Of a stretch of DNA of 64,000 nt, positions 23,301 to 35,300 are shown piece by piece. Where the stretch lies: NCBI GenBank assembly GCA_902702965.1, contig CACRXP010001127.1, positions 87,277 to 151,276 of the forward strand. The letters run 5' to 3'. The number at the start of each line of letters is the position of its first letter. The first letter of the stretch is position 1. This DNA is from Spirometra erinaceieuropaei (lineage: Eukaryota > Platyhelminthes > Cestoda > Diphyllobothriidea > Diphyllobothriidae). Made by a program: the position numbers and the translations under genes. The notes beneath the pieces are model-generated. The model did not search any database and was not told the DNA's origin. It saw nothing but the letters and a program-made list of their open reading frames with translations.

Positions 23301-26300
23301 TTTCGTCTGATTCCATCGGTAGGGAGATCATAGAAATAAAAGCTGAAGACACGTGAAATGGGCACATGCTGTCAGGCAGTTCAGTAATTGAGAACTTCAC
23401 GTGAAGTTGATAGAAGTAATCGTAAGGATACTATTTTTGGCAGTTAACGAAAACGTTTCTACGTAAAAGTAGTTTTCGACTTCCTTTGCTCCGAGGAACG
23501 CTGAATTTCAGATTGGTCCCGAAATATCGCTGAATATTTCGTGATTTTCATAGTTTCTGGTCGATTGCCTCTATGGACAGATTTTGTGTGATATGTTTGT
23601 TAACAACTCAACAATAAGATACTTTTGAATGCATTCACCGAAGTAGCGAGTGTTTGGGCGTCCGTTTTTGTGTGAATGGTTTTTCGGATCACATTTAAAG
23701 GCTGACCCAAACACCAAACTTGATCGTCGAATAAAACGAACGTTTACAGCAAAATCAGCATCAGCGAATACGACTTCGATCAATTAAAAAAAGTTTTTAC
23801 TATACGTCACCTTTTAAAAGACTTCTTAGTTGAAACATTCGGTTGATGGATGTCTGTGTACTTTACGTTTTGCAAGGTGAATTCACGAAAAAGTTGGCAC
23901 TACTGAAAAAATACTGGCATTTGTCTATGGCAAACGTAAGAACATACCTTTTTATATTCTGACCATTTCCGTTATCCCTGCTCACTTCTTGTCTCTGTTC
24001 TGATTATGTATGCGTAACAGAGTCCGTTTATAAATATTGATATTTTGCAAAGCTGCTGACGTCGTACTCGTCCCATTTCTTTGTTACGCGCAGGCAGAAT
24101 CAACAGCGCTTGAATCTGCAAATGACTATTTGATGAACGCCATTTTGATGTCAAGTAATAGCATTTTCCAAATGACGAAACATATTCGACCCGTTTAAAC
24201 GAAGTATTTCAATGACTTTTGAAAATCGATAAAACGCGTGGTTCTATAAAAACAACCGGCTTATTTTTAGTCTGACTGCCACGCGTGGCATCAAACTAAA
24301 TACGATTTTCCAGTTTAGCCAGTTTTGTTTAGTAAGGTTCTCCTTCCTTCCGAAGAACAACACGCTCAGATGCGCAACCGGAGTCTAGAAGATTTATCGG
24401 AGAAGGAAAGTTTCTAAATATATCGGAACGTATATTTTTACTTTCATTTTTGAACATCTTGCTTAGTAGATTGCTTAGACACATTCCTGCCTAAAAAAGC
24501 ATTTACTTTAAGGGATTGGGCGATGGAGCCAAATGCACAGTTGCTACGGTGACCGAGAATTCTCATATCAGATTTCAGCATTAGGTTACGCAAGATAGGA
24601 CACGTATTGTGTACGCATTATTGTAGAAAGTGGAGCTCACTGATGGAGCTATAGGACATGCTTTGTAACGCCATACAGATCTCTGAAGACAGTTGGAAAA
24701 AGCGTGCAAGTGTACAGTTGGTCGGCTAACTAATAAATTGTCGACCGAAATTCAGAAATGCGTTTTCATTTCGAAAAATTAATTAATTAGGACTGTAAAA
24801 CTAATCATAGTGCAGCATGATTCTATAATAACCTAGTTACCCGAGGATGCCCGCTTTCGAACGAACTTCTTTCCAGTTGCATGCAACGACGATACTCTGT
24901 AAAAAATGACTACATATGTAGCATGCATTTTTTATTGGTTTTCGATCCCTTTAAATCTCAACTATATTTCATGGGAAAAATTCATACGAACTTTCATTCT
25001 TTTGCTTATTTGATAGACATGTATGCTTTCGTCCTCTTTTGCACCCACAAGGAGGGTATAATTCCGTTTTCAAAAACTTGCATTCGGGGTCATCAAACTA
25101 CAAGCCGTATATTCTCCGCGTACGAAAAACCATGCATTGCTCTACGGTGTTAGGAGCAGACTATAAGGGCTTCTTAAAATTTAGCAGTGGATACAAGCCA
25201 AATTGTTATTTCTATAAGCCATATTCCCAAACGCCAAGACATTATGTTTTATGAATACGCCATTTCACAGATTCAAAAGATTAGAAAATAAGGAACTTTT
25301 TAAAGCCAAATTATGCCCTTCCTTTGGGTATACACTTGGAGAAAGACGAAATTTTCTATCGAATGAGCAAGGAAATGAATATTTTTATATTTGCTTTTCA
25401 TGAAATATTATTGAATTTTTAAGGGCATAGAAAATCAGTGAGAAAATTTGTGTTACAGAGTGTGGCTGTTGCATGAAGCTGAAAAGACGTTGGTTCGAAA
25501 GCCGTCATGCGGAGGCTGCTTGCTGCATGATAATTAGTTTAACAACCCTACTTAGTTAATTTTTTCGAAACGAAAACGCATTTCCGGATTTCGGTCGACA
25601 ATTAGTTAGCTCACCTATTGTATATAGAGTAAAATTACGTTCAAAGCAAGGGATGATGAACGGTCATTTCTTGGCAGTCGTCAGTCAGCCGAAGCAAGCG
25701 CTCGTTTGCTCTTGGAAAGGTAACGAGCTGCGGATCAATGGTAGATTACTCCGTTTAATGAAAAACCTTTCCGTGCTCAAGTCCCAGGCGCCTTAAATCA
25801 GGCGTTGGGTATGGCTGTTTGCCGAAATGACCAGTTCAGTCTCCTTTTAACCATGTCGTTAGTATCCTTCTGTATATATGCATAGTGTAGGCAACTCTCT
25901 CCTACCAAGTCGAATGATATTTCTTAGTTACTTCTTTAGCAGAAACTCCTCCCTCTCTCATATGCTGCGCCTAACTTGCGCATAATTAGTTTTAATCATG
26001 AATTATTATCGCCGAATGACGAAGTCGACCCGGCAGCATCAAAGGACAATAAATGTCTAATGCCGACATGCTTTACTAACATTTTTACATTAACTTCCCC
26101 TTTGAGATGGTCATGGTCCGCCTTGCCAGCTAATTATTTATCCATAGCATCTTCCTTGGGAGTTAAATAATTAAGCCTGGGTTTTATTAGGGCAAGTTGG
26201 AAATTGGCAAAGTGGATTAATTTTAGGCTTATATTTATGATAAACATTGTTGGTTAATCCTAGCAGTTTTCGAAGTCGAACGTATGGTTACCTTTTCCCT

Positions 26301-29300
26301 CTCATGTATTTGTATTGGTATTTCGCCATCACACAATCAGTGACCAATCACATGAAGCGTAAGCAAAAATTCTGAAATGAATTTTCCATTTGAAAGGTTT
26401 ACTAAAGTAGACTTGTTAAATTAAATATCACGCGGCATACTCCTATAATATTTTGGGCTCGCCAATATTATGAATTTCTAATGCATTTCTGCGATGGCTG
26501 TACTCATTAAAAGAAGGACTACTTAAGAAGCATGTATTTTTTGCATTTTTATTTAATGGTCTCATAACGTCAAAAATATGCTATGCAAAACATGAATAAA
26601 AATCTTTTTTTAACTTGTTTGGCAGCGTGTTATGGCATCTTTAAATGTTATAGTCGTAAAATGCACATATTAATGTTTTGATAAAGTTCTCCAATTCCGA
26701 AGTGATGTCGAGCCAGATCAGCCGTTACGTTAGCGCATAGCTACTTCAGTCTACAGAATGTATATTTCTTCCACGTTAAGAGAGTCATATATTCTTTCAA
26801 GATTTCAAAAAGATACCTTGTAGTTTTCACGAAATTCTGCAATGGATAAGGACTATGTTGTATACTTCACGAGGAGCATTAGCAAAGTTTATGTATGATG
26901 CTGTTTGAGTTGCCATTGAAGGGTCATAAAAGCGTCATAATCAGAAACTCTTTTAAAACCAAAAGTCATTCTGTTATGGAGAGTACAGGCAGCGTAGGGC
27001 CACGGCCTAAGGCGCTTAACAGGGGACCAAGCCGGCGGCATGAGACACGCGTGAAGTTAGACGGCCGACCGGCATGCACTGCAGCGCCGAGCACGTGTGG
27101 TGGCTTTGCACGTGCGTGGCCCAAACGATGGCTGGTCGAACATTCAAGACGTTACCACCGGGGGGCTATCGCGCACACGCCATTGGTCGGAATGTTCTAG
27201 AACTCACAGGAGCCACTATAAATAGCGCACCTTTCTTACTAGTAAAACTCCCTCCTGTCCGCAATTTTCCAATAAAGTGCTCGTCGTCCGAACCGGCTCT
27301 CTTCCTTTCCTACCTTCCTTCCGGGATATAACCCATCCTTTCTTTGAGCATAAGTCGAAAAAAAAGGATCCGATTTCCCACCAAATGATTGAAAGAAAGC
27401 ATATTTATGCATTTTTTCTAGTAAAAAAATTTAAATTTACAAGGCCATAGAAAACCAATGCTAAAAAGCATAATAGTCAAGTAGTCATTTTTATTGCGCG
27501 GGGTTGTTATAAGAGTTAAAAATGAAGTCCATTCAAAGACCAACATATACGTGAGTCTGAAATATCAAAGGATCATCCCACGTAAGTCATTCTTCCAAAT
27601 TGGAAATGTGTATCATTATTTCAGCTTACATTTAATAAGATCAGTCGCTCACTGTAATTTCAAAATTCTTCCAATAAATGCATTAGGGAAGATGGACGTC
27701 GTTGTCCATTAATACACATACTACCGATTTTGTGGAATGTGCAAGTGCGAGGTTTTGGCTTTTCGGCGAAACGTGTCTCAAATCCGAAAAGCTTGCATGG
27801 TCTTGTGCTATTTCTGCGTCCTGGTACGCTTATCGCGTCCGGCCAGGGTATTTGATGTGCTTATATTCGTTAGACAACAAATGACTGAATGGCATGTCGA
27901 AAACATATGAGTGAGGTTGCTTGGGCGTTGGATGCGTTTAGGATGATAGCCCAAATATCAGCACATGTTAGACAAATGCAATATGCCAGTTTAACATAAT
28001 CGCATCATATTGAACCGATGTAGTGTGCGGCAGTTTAAAAAAAGATTTGCCTGGCAAAACTTTAAATGATGAAAAACGAATTCTTTTCAAAATGTTTGAA
28101 AATTTTTAATTATCAGCTCCTTTCCAGAGTAGAAAAACGCCTAGGCAACTTCTTTTTAAGCTGACTGTTGTTTTGAGTGAAAAAAATTAACGTAAATTTC
28201 ATCCATACTGACCCAACTGTGACAACGTCCACGCCTCGGTGGGATTCCAACTCAAGACGCCAAGGTAAAGACTTTAACACAGCTAACGCCCTGGCCGCCT
28301 GCCCTAAGAGGTTCCACTGGGAGACATGAGTTTAATCACATTTGGGTCGCGTTTACCCGCCTAACCTACTGCAATGTCAGGATTCCACCAAATCTGTTAT
28401 AGTAGGTTGACTGCCAAAGCAGGATTTCCTAAGTAATTCAACCGGTGCATACGCAAAATGGACGAAAGGCCTAACCGCACGGACACCAAAGTTTGGCGAG
28501 CGCTTCCATATGTCAAGAACGTTTCGGAAGCTGGTGGCCGCCTTCTCGCACCACTTGGGGTTGAAGTGGCACACAGGCCATAGGCAACCATCAGGCGTCA
28601 GTTGATGTACCAAAAGGCCCACTGCCACGGCTAGAAACGCCTGGAGTCGTTTATCGGATCTGGTGCAGTTGCGGACAAATCAACTACGTCTTAGAAACCG
28701 GAAGACAGCTGCGAGCGCGAATGGCCGAACACGCTGCAGCGGTGCGGAGAAATGACGCCAGCTCTCAAGTTGCGGCTCATTCGACGGGTTCCGGCCACAC
28801 ATTCAAATTTTACGAGGCCGAAATTCTCGCAAGAGGTGACAACCGCGAGAGCCGGAAGGTGTTTGAGTCATGGTTTATTGGCCCCCAGTCTATTAACAAG
28901 TGCAATGATCTTCCCATTCAATACTCCGTGCTGAGACTTCTCCTAGGCGGAGTAATTGGCCACGCGGGGAGCGCACTGGTGAACACTCTTCTCAACACCC
29001 GGGTCAGCGCGTCAGATGGTCGAGCAATCATCACGCAAACATCCAACGCACATGATGAAATTGCAGCAATTAACGACGCGAATATCGGCCATCACGCCAC
29101 GTGCAACGATCCTTGATGAAGGGGAGGGAGCCGTGAATATTCATAGGTATGCGGTAGCATGGCTACTGCATCCTATAAATACTGCAGTCGCATGTGCATG
29201 AACCACCCTTATCTGCTTATGTCTCTGATGATGGATTCGAGCAGGAATCCGAAACGTCAGGCTAATAAAGCTCTTGTCCCGGCGATCGTGTCTTCTTCAA

Positions 29301-32300
29301 GATAATTCACCTAGGAACCACCAGATGACAGCCAGTCTTACGTTTTACGGTGGGGCCTCGCAACTCAGGTGGCTGGAACGTTGGCTGTGCTTAAACCTTT
29401 CTCTTGTTGCCATCGGTTCGAATCCGACCGAGGTGCCAGGGTTTTCCCAGTCGGGTCAATCTGAACTACTCAAAATCAGCCCAAACATCAATGAATTACG
29501 GGCTTCTGGCAGTCGTCTGGTGGATTCTAGGTGGATTACTTGGGAAATCCTGCTTAGGCAGTCAGCTTACTGTACATATCAGATTTTGTAGACTTAGACG
29601 TTGCAGTAGGTTGACCGCGTAAAGCCAGCCAAATTTTATTAAACTCATGTTTCTCGGTGAGGCCTCGTAGCTCAGGTGGCCAGAGCATTAGCTGTTTTAA
29701 ACCCTCTCCCCTGCTGTCGTAGGTTCGAATCCCGCAGGGGCGCCGATTTCTTCACGGTTAGGTCAAAACGAACCCCTGTAAATGATCCAGGCAGTGACTC
29801 AATTCTTGGAGAGCTGGTTCATTTAAAATTTCTCTAAAGTCGGATTTCGCTGTCTAATGGACTGCTGTCGCGGGTTCAAATCTGATCAAGGCGCCAAAAT
29901 TTCCACAGATGGGTCAACAGGAATTATTTGAGATCTGCCAAAACATCCACTAAAAATTTGATCGGCGGAATGCATTCTTCTTACCCGTGAAATGAATGTT
30001 TTTGATCTCATTTCTTCTGGTTACTGTCATGCAGCGGCTATCCGGTGCAGCCTTGAAAAAAGACAATTCACAAAAACATTCCATAACCGTCATTGATTAA
30101 CTGAAACCAAGTGCACAGATAGAATTATCACAATACACAACGAGGGTCAACTTTACGGTTTGGCTTAAGAACGCAATAAAGAGATTGTAGAATTTTAAGG
30201 CATATGTTTCGATTAAAGTAGTCTTTACAAATAGTAGTTGAGAGATTGTAGCTTCAAATTTTTTAAAAAATTTTTGAGTGCCACGTAGAAAAGTTTAAAA
30301 CCAAAAAACAAGAGAATACATTTGGCCAAGATTGTAAAAATGGTGAAATTTGACCATTGCGGCACATGCGTGGGGACTGAGTCCCAGATGTTTCACACTT
30401 CGAGGCTGGGCATGACTGGCTGACGACGGCCAGTAAGCCAGAAATAGCCATTCTAATCTCCCTTTTCTTCCTCGGTAATGCTATTCGGCCTATATCATGC
30501 CTCGCTGTGGGCTGGGGAAAGAGCCCTAAGGCAAAAAGGGACGAGTGATTTCCGTAGCGCGATCGGTTAGAGCCCATTTACTTCCGTTTTTATCTACATT
30601 CAGGTACCAATTAACACGAATCATGAACTAAAATGCCATCATATTTTATCTCTTTTATCGAATTCCGTGTGGGCTTCCTAACACCCATCTATTCCTGTCT
30701 AACTTTAAAGACGATTAAAGTCTTATCGTGAAATGTATGCCTGTCGTCTTCGTTTCCCCATATTAATCCATGCTTCATTTAGATCGGGCACACACCTTCA
30801 AGTTGCTCACCTCTGTCAAACGGCCTCCAAGTTGCCGGAGGCGTCACGCGTGAATGCCGGCTATCTCTTTCGATTCTTGCAAGAACTTGCAAAGAACGCA
30901 GACAAAAATCGCATGACTGCAACAAATCTGGGCATTATTTTTGGTCCTACGTTACTGGCGCCACCGGTCACTGGAGACAATGGGGTCCGCGATGACCGTG
31001 AGTCTTCTAAGGCTGATCCGACCGCCGGTAACAACCGTCAAAATATGGTCCGGCTCAAGTCGGCGAGTCCAGAGACGACCTCCACAAAGTCAAGTGGCGT
31101 GTGAGTAATTGAGGAATATTATACCATTTAAATGTACTTTTTTCGAGCGCGATAATATAGACCCTCACCCAAAATCCAAAGAGAGTTAGGGTTAATGTTT
31201 TGGTATATATTGAGATTAATGTTGGGCTTAGAAATATGAGAACTAACGTCTGGTTATAAATTAGGGTTCAGAAGTGGCCACCTGGAATCTGGCGGCAAAC
31301 CGCGTCTAATGCAAGGGGTCCGCATTTCTACATGTGACAAATCTTCCCAGTTAGGTAGAAGAGTGTAGGTAGAGTTGTTGAGTCAAAATAACTAGGGGGA
31401 GATTTTTGATGAACCGCACGTAAGGACACAAGTTGTCAAGCACGCATTTACCAGATGGGTTGTTCGGTTCAGTTCAGTGTATTCGATGGAAATAAACTTG
31501 CGTCTTTGATGTCTCTATTTATTGCATACAAAATAGACTGAATGAACACCAACGTGAAGAAATTACGACACCACATGAGTGTAGACTTCGATTTATATAG
31601 GTTACCGGCTGTTATGATTACATGGCCACATAGTCCGTTTGTTGCTTAGCAAATTTCTATCAAACGAATGCATTACTATCTTTCCAGATTGGGAGATTGC
31701 AATCGCCTCCGGCCGATTATTCCATGGTTTCACGGCATAGTTGGAGACAAAACACTTTATCGCATGAAATCTACCTTGGGACTCACGAAGGTTAAAGGGA
31801 TGTCCACGAAGGTTATTTGTGGTAGCGAGTTGAAAAGCGTCGTCACACCGGACGGCGCAGTCCAAACCACGCACGATATGGAAAGTTCGTATCAAGTTTC
31901 TGCGCAATTGCCTGTAGCTTGAAGGAGAGAGATTAAAGTTACTTAGGCGGATGTCATGTGGCGGTGCACTAGAAATTGTATGCATTCTTATCGGTATACT
32001 CGTGAATTACCAATGCTGCGGCATTCATTCAAGAGGTATTTTAAGCCTTGTGAACCTGTTGATGGTGCTTGGACACCTCGAATGTTAACACTTATTTGAA
32101 TATCCCATCTTAATGAGCAACCGTAACTTCTCCTCAAAAGCTTTGCAGCAAGAAACTGGAAAGCACAACCAACTTTGAGAATGATAGAAATTTTTGCGGC
32201 TACAGTAAATCGGTCTGGCAAATCTTTGATCATCATATCTCGTTTGATGGAAGGTATCATCCAATACGCGACTAACTGCATTCCTAGCCCGCTTAAAATA

Positions 32301-35300
32301 TGCATTCTAACTGTTTTCTTGCAGAACCCTTCAAACAGAGATTGATTCTTACTGTTTTAAGTCTTTTTGCTGTCTCACAATATTGCTACCTATGCATCAC
32401 TTGCCACTTATGCAATCCGCCAATAATCTCCAGTTGCCGGCCTGTTCTTGTTGCTCTATCTCGGCAGATAAGTGCCCATTGAAACAGTCTGTTTGAACTT
32501 TTCTTTGCCAAAGGCACACTCGAACCTTTTAAAAAGACTGATCATGAACATAATCGTTTTACGGTTCCGAGAAAAAGGGATAATATATAACAAAGGCTTT
32601 AATTTAATTCTTTGTGTGTCCAATATTTTGAGATGTGGGCCAATTTTGTAGAAAGCAACGACTGTACTACAAAATACCGACTTTACTGAAATAATTTACC
32701 CTGCGCGCCGATTTTGTTTTATTGAGATCCAAGCGCGCATTCTTGTGTTTCTAAAACTTGTCACTGTAGGCTCTATTATAATTAAAACAATATTTGATGA
32801 TCCTTTCAGTTGTCCATGATTATTATGCAGTGCTTACTATCTCACGGAAAATGGTACAGTTTATTAAAGTGAACTGATATCAGGATTTGATGTTAGTTTT
32901 TGATTCAAGAAACCCATCGTTGGCCTTTCGGAGGGCAAGATCAGTGACGTAAATGTGTTAAATACCAATTGTTTTAAGTCGAAAGCTATGACCTTTTTGA
33001 AAAAATCGCGCGTAGTTTTCTTCCAAACATGATGTTCGTCAATGTTTGTGGAGTTGCGTTTTTGAAATTCGACGCGCTTATTGCATGACGATGTAGGCGA
33101 ACTTTATTAGATTCGAAAACTATGCGGCCTTTGTCCCTTTACCCATTTTAATTATTTTACTTAAACATATACTTAAACATATTCATAAATTAATCCACGA
33201 ACGTAATTGACGTTGATGACCAGCGTCTAGTGACTGCAGTAGCCGCGTCATTCACATGTACCCTCAAAAGCAGTAGTTGACTGAATTTACCTTTTGTCTA
33301 CGCTGCACTGTAGAATATATATATATATATATATATAAAGAGATTTTTTGGGAAAACTACTGTTGGTGTACGTACATTTGTGGACGAAAGTGCTAAAGAC
33401 AGTCCTTTTGTCATTTCCTTTTAAAACGAAAAATAAAGCTACGCATTTAGATAGAGATTAATGCTGCATTCTTCATATAAAACTGGACATTCTCAAATAG
33501 GTAATTCAAACATTTTAGAAAAAAACCTCGTGGGTAATCATTGTACCTATTTTGGTTATCAGCAAATATATCCGAACTACGAAGATATTCTTTTATGTGA
33601 CCGTAATAAGCGATTTCTGCCAGAGTAATTGTCGATTGATGCTTTGATTGCTGAAGTAAATATCTGCGAATTAAACAGAAGACACACTGTGCTTGTTTCC
33701 CACCAGTGAACGCAAAACTCTTAGTCTCAAAAAATGAACCATATGATGAGGACTGCTCTCAAAAAGGCATCGTTTCTATATAAAATAACTTGCCCGTTTT
33801 ACTTTTCTATCTTTCGATATTCCCAAAATAAAACACATTTTTGTTCTATCGGACAAAAACTTATAGTCGGTAAATGTCGCGGGAGATTTATGTCAATGGG
33901 CATGCATGTTAGTACAATTTTATTGCGAGACATTATTGGTTCATAGAGATTAGCTAAACAATGCACCTACAATCTACAGGCCATTTATTTAAGACAAAGT
34001 CCAGCATTCTTGGGCTGAAATACAAATTCTTGTCCTCACCATCTACATCTACTAAAAATCTACATCTACTACTACTACTACTACTACTACTATTACTACT
34101 ACTACTACTGCACAAAAACGTGGCACAATGTACTTAAAATGAATAGATTAAGATATCAAAAAGTATTTCTAAATATACGAAACCATTATCTGCATGAATG
34201 TGCTCTTTATAAGCAGTCATTCCTACTACAAACTATTAGCATGACACACATAATCCGTATTCAAAAAGTGCAAGTGGACTTTCCCCCTCTCCTGCGGAGT
34301 AAATTTGGTAAGTGTCAACGATTTAATTCGGCGAGGCATTGGATAACATGAAACGCTGTAGCGACCAGGAAAAATTTGATATAAGCGATTCAGTTAAAAA
34401 CACTCTTCAAGTCATTTCGATTTTCACAACCATGATTTTTGACTTATTATAAATTCGTTTTCCTCTGTCAAAATAGTTGCTATGGAATTTATTCGTAAAT
34501 TTATCGAGCAAGTCTAATAGATGCGTTTTTTGCGCCTATTAGCTTACTCCGTTTGAAAGACAACTTTTGCATCAAGCGGTCAAATGGAAAATAGCTGAGG
34601 CATTTGCTGTCCAAAGTTTTATCGGCGCACAAAGTTCTTTAGATGACAAAAAACCGGTTGTTAAAAGTTATCTGATCAGCTATTTTTGGGATTTTTCCCT
34701 TCAAAGACTTGATATTTGCCGTCTAAAATTGACTATGGACAAGTTGTAATAATCAACAGATTTGGCGCTGCATTTTTAAATAATGATAATAGAGTTACGT
34801 TTTTGTTTAGATGGAGCAAATGCAGTTTTAAAAGACGTGATTGTTTTTATGCTGTCGCACGAATAGCTCTCGTAATAAAGGAATAGCATATTATTAAACT
34901 AATGTTCCAAATAATAACCAAATCTTCATCAGAAATTACTAAACCAGAGATAGAACAGGACAAACGAATAAAATATAGACTAAGTTTAACACTACTGCAC
35001 TTTTGAATGCTGCACGAATAACGTGGTAACTATCGAAAGAGCAAATTATTTTTCAAGTGCGCCAGCTATAGTTTGTTATGTTCCACTTTGGAGCGAACAT
35101 AATCACATTTGTCGGCAAAAGTATGAATATCGACAGGCATACGGATTTTATATATCAGGCACGTATATTTAATATATAAACGACAGGTCAATAATAAGGA
35201 TTCAATAAGAACACTGTCAGGACATCCACGCGAACAACGTGGACATTTGAAATTGAGTTCTCATATATTTTGCAAGGTCTTATGTACGTAGTGAATAAAA

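Larger units (their letters stand above)
26338..27654. mobile_element. Foldback MITE-4, interrupted by a solo LTR
   Basis: Left end CAGTGACCAATCACATGAAG, right end ATCAGTCGCTCACTG followed by TA. Removing the 362-bp LTR plus one 5-bp duplicate leaves about 950 bp, the size of the other full copies, and joins family sequence exactly where MITE-5 reads CCAAAATACGCATTTTCTTT. Confidence 0.8.
28480..29304 (+). mobile_element. Penelope-like element PLE-2, 5'-truncated
   Basis: In broken frames the first part reads PYVKNVSEAGGRLLAPLGVE and ATIRRQLM, the family region before the nuclease. From 28640 VVYRIWCSCGQINYVLETGR, then MAEHAAAVRRNDASSQVAAH, GHTFKFYEAEILARGDN and SINKCNDLPIQYSVLRLLL give the GIY-YIG domain, open to 29116. 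The glycine of the usual YVGETGR has become L and the frame before it is broken, so it is inactive. The 3' end carries TATAAATA, a hammerhead motif and about 42 bases ending CTTCTTC. A SINE-A copy abuts its truncated 5' side. Confidence 0.85.
22301..30782 (+). other. Intron 6 (8,482 bp)
   Basis: Donor GTGAGT, acceptor CTTCATTTAG. It contains foldback MITE-3 (24715-25620), foldback MITE-4 (26338-27654) with a nested solo LTR, SINE-A copies (28195-28440 reverse, 29335-29900 forward), a Penelope-like element with hammerhead ribozyme (about 28480-29304), and a SINE-B copy (30375-30595). A diverged SINE-B-like stretch may lie at 25650-25870. I recognise nothing in 22320-24700 and 27655-28190. Confidence 0.85.

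Noticed and set aside
26895..27331. Overlapping 101- and 85-codon open frames
   Set aside because: They lie inside the GC-rich solo LTR and have no retroelement or other motif.
29663..29745. Apparent tRNA gene with box A and box B
   Set aside because: It repeats elsewhere with a conserved SINE body, has no convincing cloverleaf, and is better explained as the head of SINE-A.
34041..34109. Possible CRISPR-like or regulatory array
   Set aside because: It is a simple CTA microsatellite with no spacers; nothing in the window resembles a CRISPR array.
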